From contig CAMDJW010000001.1 of assembly GCA_945901025.1 (NCBI GenBank), forward strand, positions 338,723 to 402,722: a stretch of 64,000 bases of DNA. Reading direction: 5' to 3'. Origin of the DNA: Spirosoma fluviale (lineage in GTDB: Bacteria > Bacteroidota > Bacteroidia > Cytophagales > Spirosomataceae). How positions within the stretch are numbered: the stretch's first letter is position 1; each line of letters starts with the position of its first letter. Made by a program: the position numbers and the translations under genes. The notes under the pieces were generated by a model. The model searched no databases, had not been told where the DNA came from, and worked only from the letters and a program-made list of their open reading frames with translations. Below are positions 52,079-60,150 of the stretch, piece by piece.

Positions 52079-53725
52079 TTAAACTAAAGATTTTCTTGCC
52101 TCACGATCGGGATCTAAAGCAAGCATTGATTGATCATTTAATATCATGGTCTCCCCTTTTTCTGCCGTATAAGGCTTCCAATTAGGTAAACCACCCCCAT
52201 TGGGATTTCCTGTTCTAACAAAATTAAGAAAGCTTTTAGCCATTTTTTCTGATAAAGCTCTAGGACGTTTACCACCTCCGGTATGAGTTAGCATTAAGTC
52301 CGTATTATAAAACCAAAAGCATATATCATCGCAATGAAAAGCACGCATTCTGCCGTCAAATAACGGTGGTTGCCAACCGAACCAAGAAACATACACGGGA
52401 GCTTTTTTCTGCCCCGACTTCACATTAGCTGCTGCTATAGCATTTTTACGATTTGAATTAATTAAAGCCCAAATTTCAATCGGCTTAGCATCAGGGAAAT
52501 TTTTAGCATAAGCATCCACTATGTTACTAGTTTGATCAGCAAACCTTATTTTTAGTTTCTCTTTGACTCCTGACAAAGTAATTGTTTCCAATAGAGCATC
52601 TGTTCTAGATGGAGATTGCTCATGAAAAGTTGTATTAATTAATAAAGGAATATCGGCTGAAAAATGAGAAGAATCTTTAAAGAATTCCCCTGCAGCTAAG
52701 TATTGGCCATCGCCTACAGGTGAAAAACCAGCTCGGGCAATATTCATATGCTTGGCTTCATCCCCCATTTTAGCGGCTGCTTTGTTGGCCACATCAATGT
52801 ATTCACGCCAAGAAAGTTTCTGCAAACCTTTGATATCACCCGGTTTCAAACCAGCTTCTTCCATAATTTTAAGTCCAACTTTCTCAGCAAATTCTTTATT
52901 AGTCCCACTCAATGAACTACCACTCAGAGCCACCGCTTTATGAAATAATCCTTTGGCAGATGGCATATTCATCAAAGTGGTCACTTTTGAACCTCCACCG
53001 GATTGCCCGATAATGGTCACATTACCTGGATCTCCACCAAAATTTGAAATATTATCTCGGATCCATTCTAAAGAAGCGACCATATCTAAATTACCTACAT
53101 TTCCAGAGGCCGGATGACCACCAGCCGCAGAAAGCTGACTATAACCTAAAGCCCCTAAACGATGATTGATTGAACAAAAAACCACATCACCAAACCTTGA
53201 AAGATTCTCCCCATGATATCCATCCTGTTCTATGGCATTCCCATTCGTATAGCCACCCCCATGCAACCATAAAATAACAGGCCTTTTTTTCTGATCTAAC
53301 GTAGGAGTCCAAACATTGATACGCAAACAGTCTTCGGAAACATCATCATAATTCCAATGATCCACAAAAGATGCATATTGATTTGCATATCGATTGTCCA
53401 TGATTTGAGGAGCTGTATTTCCCCACCAAACAGCAGGACGAGTTTCAGTCCAAGGATTAGGCTTCTGGGGAGGCATAAACCGATTGCTTCCCGACGTATC
53501 CGCTCCATAAGGTATGCCTAAAAAAGTATGGATTCCGCGCAGAATGAAACCGCGAACTTTTCCGTATTGTGTGTTAGCGACTGCAATATTATCGCCAACA
53601 AATAATTGTTGATCATCTAAAGAAAGAGATTTAGAATCCTTTGAATAACCGTTATAATGCCCTAGGCTTAAACTTGCTGAGCCAAGGCCCAAAGATTGAA
53701 TGAAATCACGGCGACTTGCTTTCAT
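52079..53725 (-). CDS. Carboxylesterase type B family (Tat-exported)
   Basis: Alpha/beta-hydrolase of the COesterase family, 548 residues. The N-terminus KASRRDFIQSLGLGSASL is a twin-arginine export signal. HGGGYTNGN (about 155-163) forms the oxyanion hole, and the nucleophile is S242 in IIGQSGGGSKV. The Glu and His of the triad are expected further on; FHCDDICFWFYN appears near the end as the His-containing region. First gene of the six-gene minus-strand operon. Likely deacylates polysaccharide or small esters; natural substrate unknown. Confidence 0.92.
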   Translation of the reverse strand: MKASRRDFIQSLGLGSASLSLGHYNGYSKDSKSLSLDDQQLFVGDNIAVANTQYGKVRGFILRGIHTFLGIPYGADTSGSNRFMPPQKPNPWTETRPAVWWGNTAPQIMDNRYANQYASFVDHWNYDDVSEDCLRINVWTPTLDQKKRPVILWLHGGGYTNGNAIEQDGYHGENLSRFGDVVFCSINHRLGALGYSQLSAAGGHPASGNVGNLDMVASLEWIRDNISNFGGDPGNVTIIGQSGGGSKVTTLMNMPSAKGLFHKAVALSGSSLSGTNKEFAEKVGLKIMEEAGLKPGDIKGLQKLSWREYIDVANKAAAKMGDEAKHMNIARAGFSPVGDGQYLAAGEFFKDSSHFSADIPLLINTTFHEQSPSRTDALLETITLSGVKEKLKIRFADQTSNIVDAYAKNFPDAKPIEIWALINSNRKNAIAAANVKSGQKKAPVYVSWFGWQPPLFDGRMRAFHCDDICFWFYNTDLMLTHTGGGKRPRALSEKMAKSFLNFVRTGNPNGGGLPNWKPYTAEKGETMILNDQSMLALDPDREARKSLV

Positions 53726-53786
53726 AATTATATGGTTTAGTTTCTTTAAAGTTGACGCAAAATGTATGTAAATCCAAATCCTTTTT

Positions 53787-53821
53787 TATTTTTGTAACAA
53801 TAAGCATTATATACGTAACAA
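53787..53821 (+). promoter_or_regulatory. amtB promoter element with two direct repeats
   Basis: TATTTTTG (53787-53794) is a perfect -7 element. Just downstream lie two GTAACAA copies at 53794-53800 and 53815-53821, 21 bp apart (two helical turns). The second is next to the ATG at 53826. This is a possible binding site for a regulator or a leader feature. Confidence 0.5.
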
Positions 53822-53825
53822 AATC

Positions 53826-55079
53826 ATGAATGAAACTGCCACACTTGCTGCTCAGCAAGTAGAATTAACACACGCTATTGATACGGTTTGGGTCGCCATT
53901 TGTGCGGCATTAATCTTCCAAATGGAGGGGGGATTTGCTCTTTTAGAAGCGGGATTTGTCCGATCTAAAAATGCGGTCAGCATTATTGCCAAAGTAATGA
54001 TTGACATTTTGTTTGGAGGAGTCGCATTTTATTTAGTTGGATTTGGAATTGCCTATGGCCATTCGAATGGCTATTGGGCGTTCGATTTTGGTATTTCAAA
54101 AGAAGATTTAGGATTAGGATTGACTATTTCGAATAGTCTATTTTGGTTTATCCAAATGGGCTTTGCGGTGGCCGCAATTTCCATTGTTTCCGGTGGAGTA
54201 GCTGAGCGAATGAAAATGTGGTCCTATGCCGTTTTTGTGACGATATTTTGTGCCGTTATGTATCCGTTAGCGGCTAATTGGGTTTGGAATCCAAACGGCT
54301 GGTTAGCTGTACAAGGCTTCAATGATTTTGCAGGTTCTGCTGCTGTTCATGCGATGGGAGGTTTTGCTGCCTTAGCTGGTGCGATTGTTCTAGGTCCTCG
54401 ATTGGGAAAATACAACGAAGATGGTAGTATAAACGCGATACCAGGACATAATCTAACTTTATCAGCCGTTGGAGCTTTTATGTTGTGGTTTGGTTGGTTC
54501 GGTTTCAATCCTGGGTCCACCTTAGGTGCAGTCGGAAAATGGGAATTAATAGGTTCAGTCGCCACAAATACATTTTTAGCTTCGGCCGCTGGAGGAATTT
54601 CAACGATCTGTTATACTTTTTTACGATACAAAAAAGTAGATATAACCATGGTTATCAATGGAGTATTGGCCGGTTTAGTGGCCATTACGGCAGGATGTAA
54701 TGTAGTAAGTCCAAACAGTGCATTAATCATCGGATTGGTGGCTGGTACTTTAGTGGACATGGCCGTAGTGATTGTAGACAACTTAAAAATAGATGATCCT
54801 GTGGGAGCCATCGCTGTTCATGGAATAAATGGTTTCTTTGGAACGATTGCCGTAGGTTTATTTTCCGAAAAAAATGGCTTGTTTATCACAGGAGAAACGG
54901 GTCAGTTGATGATTCAATTTACCGGGGTAGCGGTGATCAGTGTATTCTCATTTGTGCTAACCTATACCATTTTTAAAATCTTGAAGGCGACCATGGGAAT
55001 TAGATTAAGTCATAAAGCAGAGTCTGCGGGTATTGATGCAGTTGAATTTGGAGTAGAGTCTTATACAACATTTGAATAA
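53826..55079 (+). CDS. amtB: Ammonium transporter AmtB
   Basis: Trimeric ammonium channel with 11 transmembrane helices. Starts near ALIFQMEGGFALLEAGFVRSKNA, which carries the conserved Phe gate region; the twin-His pore and DFAGSAAVHAMGGFAALAG are visible at about residues 162-180. 417 residues, no cleavable signal peptide. glnK follows 18 bp later, the usual Amt-PII pairing for nitrogen control. Promoter and repeats are immediately upstream. Confidence 0.97.
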   Translation: MNETATLAAQQVELTHAIDTVWVAICAALIFQMEGGFALLEAGFVRSKNAVSIIAKVMIDILFGGVAFYLVGFGIAYGHSNGYWAFDFGISKEDLGLGLTISNSLFWFIQMGFAVAAISIVSGGVAERMKMWSYAVFVTIFCAVMYPLAANWVWNPNGWLAVQGFNDFAGSAAVHAMGGFAALAGAIVLGPRLGKYNEDGSINAIPGHNLTLSAVGAFMLWFGWFGFNPGSTLGAVGKWELIGSVATNTFLASAAGGISTICYTFLRYKKVDITMVINGVLAGLVAITAGCNVVSPNSALIIGLVAGTLVDMAVVIVDNLKIDDPVGAIAVHGINGFFGTIAVGLFSEKNGLFITGETGQLMIQFTGVAVISVFSFVLTYTIFKILKATMGIRLSHKAESAGIDAVEFGVESYTTFE

Positions 55080-55097
55080 TAGCTAAATAAATTAGAT

Positions 55098-55439
55098 ATG
55101 AAAAAGGTAGAAGCCATTGTAAAACCATCGAAATTAAAAGCTATTCAAAAGGGCTTGATCGATGCCAATATCCCTTGTATGACCGTTGTTCCCGTTCGTG
55201 GAGCCGGTTTACAACAAGGCTATTCAGAGATTTATCGGGGTACCGAAAAATCATTAATCTTATTGCCTAAAATAATGATCATTTGCGTGGTCAGCGATGA
55301 AAACCTAGAAAAATGCTTAAGTGTGATCTTAGACAACGCCTCGGAAGGCAACACGGGGGATGGCAAAATATTTGTTTATGATGTCCAAGACGCGATAAGG
55401 ATTAGAACGAGGACGAGAGGGATTGAGGCGATTAGGTAA
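55098..55439 (+). CDS. glnK: PII nitrogen regulatory protein (GlnK/GlnB)
   Basis: Trimeric signal protein that senses ATP/ADP and 2-oxoglutarate and blocks AmtB. 113 residues. The N-terminal MKKVEAIVKPSKLKAIQKGL is family-typical. The T-loop has Tyr 51 in IYRGTEK, the uridylylation position in other PII proteins. The C-terminal signature GDGKIFVYDVQDAIRIRTRTRG matches the B/C loops. Position after amtB favours GlnK over GlnB. Confidence 0.95.
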   Translation: MKKVEAIVKPSKLKAIQKGLIDANIPCMTVVPVRGAGLQQGYSEIYRGTEKSLILLPKIMIICVVSDENLEKCLSVILDNASEGNTGDGKIFVYDVQDAIRIRTRTRGIEAIR

Positions 55440-55468
55440 TTTAGGTAAGAGGAATTAGGTAATTTAGG
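55431..55468 (+). repeat. Short tandem direct repeat at the glnK end
   Basis: ATTAGGTAATTTAGG occurs at 55431-55445 and 55454-55468 (period 23 bp). The first copy covers the last codons of glnK. A GGGACG / CGTCCC stem (55468-55488) follows and may act as a weak terminator. No function is known to me. Confidence 0.5.
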
Positions 55469-55505
55469 GGACGGGTTTACCTCGTCCCAAAAAGCTTAAT
55501 CAATT

Positions 55506-56177
55506 TTATTCATTTATCGTTTTTAAAACGCGCATACGGATAAACATCTCCTCAGAATACCATTTTAGGGCACGTGTCTTTTTAATCATAGGCGCGTGCT
55601 CTTTGCTTTTATAAGCAAAACTATCCAAGATTTCTTCTGACTCCCAAAGACTTAAGGTGGCTTGTTCCAACAAAGGAAATTCCCCTACCCCTTTGGCAAA
55701 TAGTAAACCGCTTTTTGAGGATAAGTATTTACTGGCATGAGAGACATTGAACCAAAATAACAGGGATTTATACCAAACGATACTCGCACGGGTCAAAACC
55801 AAAACAGGTCCACTTCCTGGGTCTGCTCCCATTTCAAATGGATTGTTGCCATTCCAAGTTCCATGGCCTTTGATGGCCACGGTATCCCAACCATTCATTT
55901 CGATGGATTGGTTTTTAAAGGCAGACCAACGAGCATTCGTTTCAAAAAAATCATCTGAGGCTTTTTGAGACTCAAATACACCTAAAAAGGCATACATAGA
56001 AAAATCAGGCCAAACAGAAAAACCATTTCCCGCGCCCACGCCTAAATGTTTTGAAAATAACAAACCCGCATGATTCCAAGGATTAACTAACGAAATTCCC
56101 ATTTGAGCAAATGCAAAACGCTTATTTGAAAAGCCCTTGAAACTTAAAAATCGAATTGAAATTATTTTTTCACTCAT
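55506..56177 (-). CDS. CrtA-like (spheroidene monooxygenase family) protein
   Basis: 223-residue protein resembling CrtA, a heme-dependent carotenoid monooxygenase that adds keto groups. Similar segments are VLVLTRASIVWYKSLLFWFNV (about 128-148), GLLFAKGVGEFPLLEQATLSLWES (about 156-179) and KWYSEEMFIRMRVL at the C-terminus. No other carotenoid genes are adjacent. A role in carotenoid modification is inferred. It diverges from the VWA gene with a 58-bp gap. Confidence 0.75.
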   Translation of the reverse strand: MSEKIISIRFLSFKGFSNKRFAFAQMGISLVNPWNHAGLLFSKHLGVGAGNGFSVWPDFSMYAFLGVFESQKASDDFFETNARWSAFKNQSIEMNGWDTVAIKGHGTWNGNNPFEMGADPGSGPVLVLTRASIVWYKSLLFWFNVSHASKYLSSKSGLLFAKGVGEFPLLEQATLSLWESEEILDSFAYKSKEHAPMIKKTRALKWYSEEMFIRMRVLKTINE

Positions 56178-56194
56178 TTACATCTAAATTAGCC

Positions 56195-56202
56195 TAATTT
56201 TG
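56195..56202 (+). promoter_or_regulatory. Candidate promoter -7 element (TAATTTTG) of the VWA/AAA operon
   Basis: Perfect TAnnTTTG 33 bp before the ATG at 56236, inside the short divergent gap to the CrtA-like gene. No clear -33 TTG. Confidence 0.45.
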
Positions 56203-56235
56203 AACAAATATATCGACAATAAGGTTTAAAACAAC

Positions 56236-57354
56236 ATGAACAATTCTGGTAAAAAAGGTTTTTATTTTAAACAATATGAAGAAAAAGGAACATCCCCTTT
56301 TGAAAAACTTTTTGGCATATTTAAAGAATTAATAACTCATACATCGGGTGATTTTGATGAAGCTATTGATTGGCTGCGCGAACTGGACAAGGAATACGAA
56401 TTGACCGATGAAAATTATACCATCGAAGATTTTATTGAAGATTTAAAAGCCAAAGGCTACATCCGAGAAGAAATTGATGCCGAAGGTGGATCTGGTTTAG
56501 GCATTACGGCGAAGACGGAAAGGGCGATACGCCAACAAGCACTAGAAAATATCTTTGGGAATTTGAATAAAAGCGGTGCTGGAAACCATAAAACCAAAGC
56601 TGCTGGACTAGGAGATGAACTCACGGGGGAATTTAGAAGTTACCATTTTGGAGATGGATTAGAGAAAATATCCCTAACCGAAAGTCTAAAAAATGCGCAA
56701 ATAAATCATGGAATTGGGTCTTTCGAATTAACTGAAGAAGATTTAGTGGTGGAAGATTCAACCTATAAATCCCAAATGAGTACCGTATTAATGATCGACA
56801 TCAGTCATTCCATGATCCTTTATGGGGAAGATCGAATTACTCCCGCTAAAAAAGTGGCCATGGCTTTAGCGGAACTCATCACCACTCGCTATCCAAAAGA
56901 CACGATTGACATCTTGGTTTTTGGAAATGATGCCTGGAGCATCTCTATTAAAGATATCCCCTATTTGAAAGTTGGGCCTTATCACACCAATACCGTCGCT
57001 GGATTACAATTAGCCATGGATATTTTGCGAAGAAAAAGGAATACCAACAAACAAATATTTATGATTACGGATGGCAAACCCAGCTGTGTAAAAGAAAGAG
57101 ATGGGACCTATTACATGAATAGCAATGGTTTAGATCCTTATGTGACAGAAAAATGTTACACTCAAGCAGCTCAAGCACGAAAATTACATATTCCAATTAC
57201 TACGTTTATGATTGCTAGGGATTCCTATCTGCAACAATTTGTAGACAAATTCACCGAAACAAACCAAGGAAAAGCATTCTACACAGGTTTAAAAGGTTTG
57301 GGTGAGATGATTTTTCAAGATTACGAAACAAATAGAAAGAAAAGACTAAAATAA
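56236..57354 (+). CDS. VWA-domain protein (chelatase/MoxR-partner type)
   Basis: 372 residues. A helical N-terminal region (about 1-175) is followed by a von Willebrand A domain: the MIDAS motif DISHS is at D188, S190, S192, and the later acidic loop ITDGKPS (about 275-281) supplies more metal contacts. No signal peptide. Partner AAA protein begins 1 bp downstream. Such pairs act like magnesium-chelatase I/D or MoxR/VWA machines, using ATP to remodel or insert metals into a third protein. The third partner is not visible here. Client unknown. Confidence 0.85.
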   Translation: MNNSGKKGFYFKQYEEKGTSPFEKLFGIFKELITHTSGDFDEAIDWLRELDKEYELTDENYTIEDFIEDLKAKGYIREEIDAEGGSGLGITAKTERAIRQQALENIFGNLNKSGAGNHKTKAAGLGDELTGEFRSYHFGDGLEKISLTESLKNAQINHGIGSFELTEEDLVVEDSTYKSQMSTVLMIDISHSMILYGEDRITPAKKVAMALAELITTRYPKDTIDILVFGNDAWSISIKDIPYLKVGPYHTNTVAGLQLAMDILRRKRNTNKQIFMITDGKPSCVKERDGTYYMNSNGLDPYVTEKCYTQAAQARKLHIPITTFMIARDSYLQQFVDKFTETNQGKAFYTGLKGLGEMIFQDYETNRKKRLK

Positions 57355-57355
57355 A

Positions 57356-58795
57356 ATGATCAAAAATTTAGGTGAATTAAAAGCTTCTGGTTACACCAGC
57401 AAATCAATTAAAGACGAATTAAGAGATAATTTAATCAAGCATATGCAGGCGGGAACGACTGTTTTCGAAGGCGTTCACGGTTTTGAAAATTCTGTTATTC
57501 CTGAATTAGAGCGTGCCATTCTATCACGCCATAATATAAATTTATTAGGTTTGCGAGGCCAAGCAAAAACACGTTTAGCCAGGTTGATGGTCAATTTATT
57601 AGATGAATACATACCCGTGGTTCAAGGCTCTGAAATCAATGATGATCCATTGTCCCCGATTTCACGTTTCTCACGTGATTTGATCACTGAAATGGGAGAC
57701 AAAACACCCATCTCATTTCTGCATCGTTCCGACAGGTTTGCCGAAAAATTAGCCACTCCTGATGTTACTGTGGCTGATTTAATTGGCGATGTGGATCCCA
57801 TCAAAGCTGCTAATTTAAAACTATCCTACGCAGATGATCGAGTGATACACTTTGGGATGATCCCAAGGGCCAATCGGTGCATCTTTGTCATCAATGAAAT
57901 TCCAGACCTTCAAGCGAGAATTCAAGTTGCTTTATTTAATATTCTTCAAGAGGGTGATATTCAAATTCGTGGTTTCAAATTGCGTTTGCCATTAGACATG
58001 CAATTTATTTTCACGGCAAATCCTGAAGATTATACCAATAGAGGAAGTATTGTAACCCCATTAAAAGATCGAATTGGCTCTCAAATTTTGACTCATTACC
58101 CAGAAAGCATTGCGATAGCTCGTAAAATTTCCTCACAAGAAGCTAGGATAAATTCAAAACAAATAAGTACAGTGCATGTACCTGAGTTAGCTTATGATTT
58201 ATTAGAACAAATTTGTTTTGAAGCTAGAGAGAGTGAATATGTGGATAATAAAAGTGGAGTCAGTGCTCGGATGAGTATTTCTATGCTGGAAAGTTTAATT
58301 AGCACGGCTGAACGAAGAGCAATGCTAGCAAAAGAAACGACTACCACAGTTCGACTTTCTGATTTCATGGGCATTATCCCTGCGATTACAGGAAAAGTCG
58401 AGTTAGTCTATGAAGGCGAGCAAGAAGGCGCGGCGTTTGTAGCTGAGCAGTTGATCGGCTCTGCAATCAAAACATTTTTGCCTGGCTTATTTCCTAAGAT
58501 AGAGAAATTGACCAAAAAAATAGAAGACACTCCATATTCCCCATTAATGGAAGCCATATTTGCTGAGGGAGGTATCGTAATTTATGATGAAAGTACAGAA
58601 GCTGATTATCGAAGTTCGATAGATTCCATTAAACCGTTGGAGGACTTGGTTAAAAAATACCAACCAAACATCCCGGCAACCGATCGATATTTTCTAAAAG
58701 AGTTTGTCTTATGGGCATTAGCCGAACACCATAAACTAGGCAAAGATCGACTCACTGATGGGTTCCAGTTTAAAGATTTATTAGATATTTTGTAA
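57356..58795 (+). CDS. Magnesium-chelatase/MoxR-like AAA+ ATPase
   Basis: 479-residue AAA+ protein. Walker A reads GLRGQAKT (65-72), with Ala in place of the Gly before Lys; Walker B reads FVINEIPD (N180-E181), with Asn in place of the usual Asp. FTANPEDYTNRGSIVTPLKDRIGSQI follows as the sensor and arginine-finger region. It forms a two-gene unit with the VWA gene 1 bp upstream. Its substitutions are at key ATPase positions, but the catalytic Glu and Lys remain. A terminator follows. Cellular role unknown. Confidence 0.85.
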   Translation: MIKNLGELKASGYTSKSIKDELRDNLIKHMQAGTTVFEGVHGFENSVIPELERAILSRHNINLLGLRGQAKTRLARLMVNLLDEYIPVVQGSEINDDPLSPISRFSRDLITEMGDKTPISFLHRSDRFAEKLATPDVTVADLIGDVDPIKAANLKLSYADDRVIHFGMIPRANRCIFVINEIPDLQARIQVALFNILQEGDIQIRGFKLRLPLDMQFIFTANPEDYTNRGSIVTPLKDRIGSQILTHYPESIAIARKISSQEARINSKQISTVHVPELAYDLLEQICFEARESEYVDNKSGVSARMSISMLESLISTAERRAMLAKETTTTVRLSDFMGIIPAITGKVELVYEGEQEGAAFVAEQLIGSAIKTFLPGLFPKIEKLTKKIEDTPYSPLMEAIFAEGGIVIYDESTEADYRSSIDSIKPLEDLVKKYQPNIPATDRYFLKEFVLWALAEHHKLGKDRLTDGFQFKDLLDIL

Positions 58796-58801
58796 GAAAT
58801 T

Positions 58802-58827
58802 AAGCCTCGATAAGAGGCTTTTTTTTG
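58802..58827 (+). terminator. Terminator after the VWA/AAA operon
   Basis: 7-bp stem AAGCCTC / GAGGCTT with loop GATAA and an eight-T tail. Confidence 0.9.
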
Positions 58828-58890
58828 ATATAATTTGCGTTTATTTACCCTATAATCTCTTAGATTCCCAATGGATTAAGTTAAACACTA

Positions 58891-58908
58891 TTTCAATTAC
58901 AATTGAAA
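58891..58908. promoter_or_regulatory. Palindrome just before the oxidoreductase pseudogene
   Basis: TTTCAATT (58891-58898), spacer AC, AATTGAAA (58901-58908): perfect 8-bp inverted repeat ending 3 bp before the ATG at 58912. Operator-like, though it could be chance in AT-rich DNA. Confidence 0.4.
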
Positions 58909-58911
58909 ATC

Positions 58912-60138
58912 ATGAAACAGAATCATACTGAAAATCATTCTCGACGCAAATTTGTAGAAAAAGCAGGAATCGGATTAGCGTCAATGGCATTAGTCCCAAA
59001 ATTCAATTTCTTAAACACGTCACAAGTAGAAAATAAAGTACGCATAGGCATTATAGGAGGCAGGTTTGGTGCTAGCTTTCAATTTCACGAGCATCCAAAT
59101 TGCATCGTAGAAGCAGTCAGTGATCTGCGATTAGATAGGCGTGAAAACTTGATGAAAGTCTATAAATGCCGCAAAAGTTATTCTTCCTTAGAAGAGTTAA
59201 TTCAGGATTCTAACATCGATGCAGTATTCATTGCCACCCCTGCTCCAGATCATGTCAGACATGTGATAGCTGCATTAAATGCAGGAAAACATGTTTTATG
59301 TGCCGTGCCAGCCGAATTAAATTTGGAGGAATGTTACCAATTGAAAGAAACAGTAATCAAATCGGGTTTAATTTATATGATGGCTGAAACTAGTTATTTC
59401 AGACAAAATACAATTTCGGTCAGGAAATTATATCAAGAAAATAGCTTTGGCGAAATCTTTAGTGCAGCGGCTGAATACAACCATCCTGGGCTTGAATCGT
59501 TATGGTTTGAGGACAAAAAACCTACTTGGCGACATGGATTACCCCCCATGCTCTATCCCACTCACTGCACCTCATTTTTAATTTCAGTCACATGAGAGAG
59601 GTTAACCAGTGTGAGCGCGTTGGGTTATGGAGATCAAAGTCCTTTATTAAAAAACAATCCTTATAATAATCCATTTTGGAATGAAACGGCTTTTTTTCAA
59701 ACAAATAAAAATCATCCATTCCGAGTGGAAGTGAATTGGAAAGGTGCTTTAAGGAATGCGGAACGTGCTGAATGGCGTGGAGAAAAAATGAGTTTTATTT
59801 CATCAGCATCTGAGTCCAATGAACACACAATTATTCGTAGTGTAGATACGATAGGAAAAGATGATGCAGGTTTTCAAATAAAAGAAAACAGAATTGAAAA
59901 ATATGCCCAAGAAAAATGGTGGCAAACCCCAATGCTACCAGAAACGTTAAGACATGATAGTGGGCATGATGGCTCGCATTCATTCATTACTCATGAATTC
60001 ATTGAATCCATCGTACAAAATCGTGCATCAAAAATTAATGTGTTTGAGGCCTTAGCCTATACAGCTCCCGGAATTATTGCACATGCCTCAGCACTTAAAA
60101 ATGGAGAATTTTTAAAAATCCCAAGCTTTGATCTTTAG
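58912..60138 (+). pseudogene. Gfo/Idh/MocA oxidoreductase broken by an in-frame TGA
   Basis: One continuous frame of about 409 codons with TGA at 59593-59595. The N-terminus has a twin-arginine signal (SRRKFVEKAGIGLASMALVP), then a Rossmann NAD motif IGIIGGRFGASF, and EFxAVP-like AVPAELNLEECYQ. The sequence reads TSFLISVT, stop, ERLTSVSALGYGD; relatives have Gly at the stop position, so GGA became TGA. After it a GFO C-terminal domain continues to HDGSHSFITHEFIESIV. The start chosen is ATG 58912; a TTG at 58903 is also in frame. Without recoding the gene is inactive. Sequencing error cannot be excluded. Confidence 0.85.
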
Positions 60139-60150
60139 ATTTTAAATGGA

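Noticed and set aside
59593..59595. TGA as a glycine codon (recoded genetic code)
   Set aside because: Other intact genes here, such as coaD and the MFS gene, end in TGA, and the second broken gene has TAA, so a changed code does not explain both.
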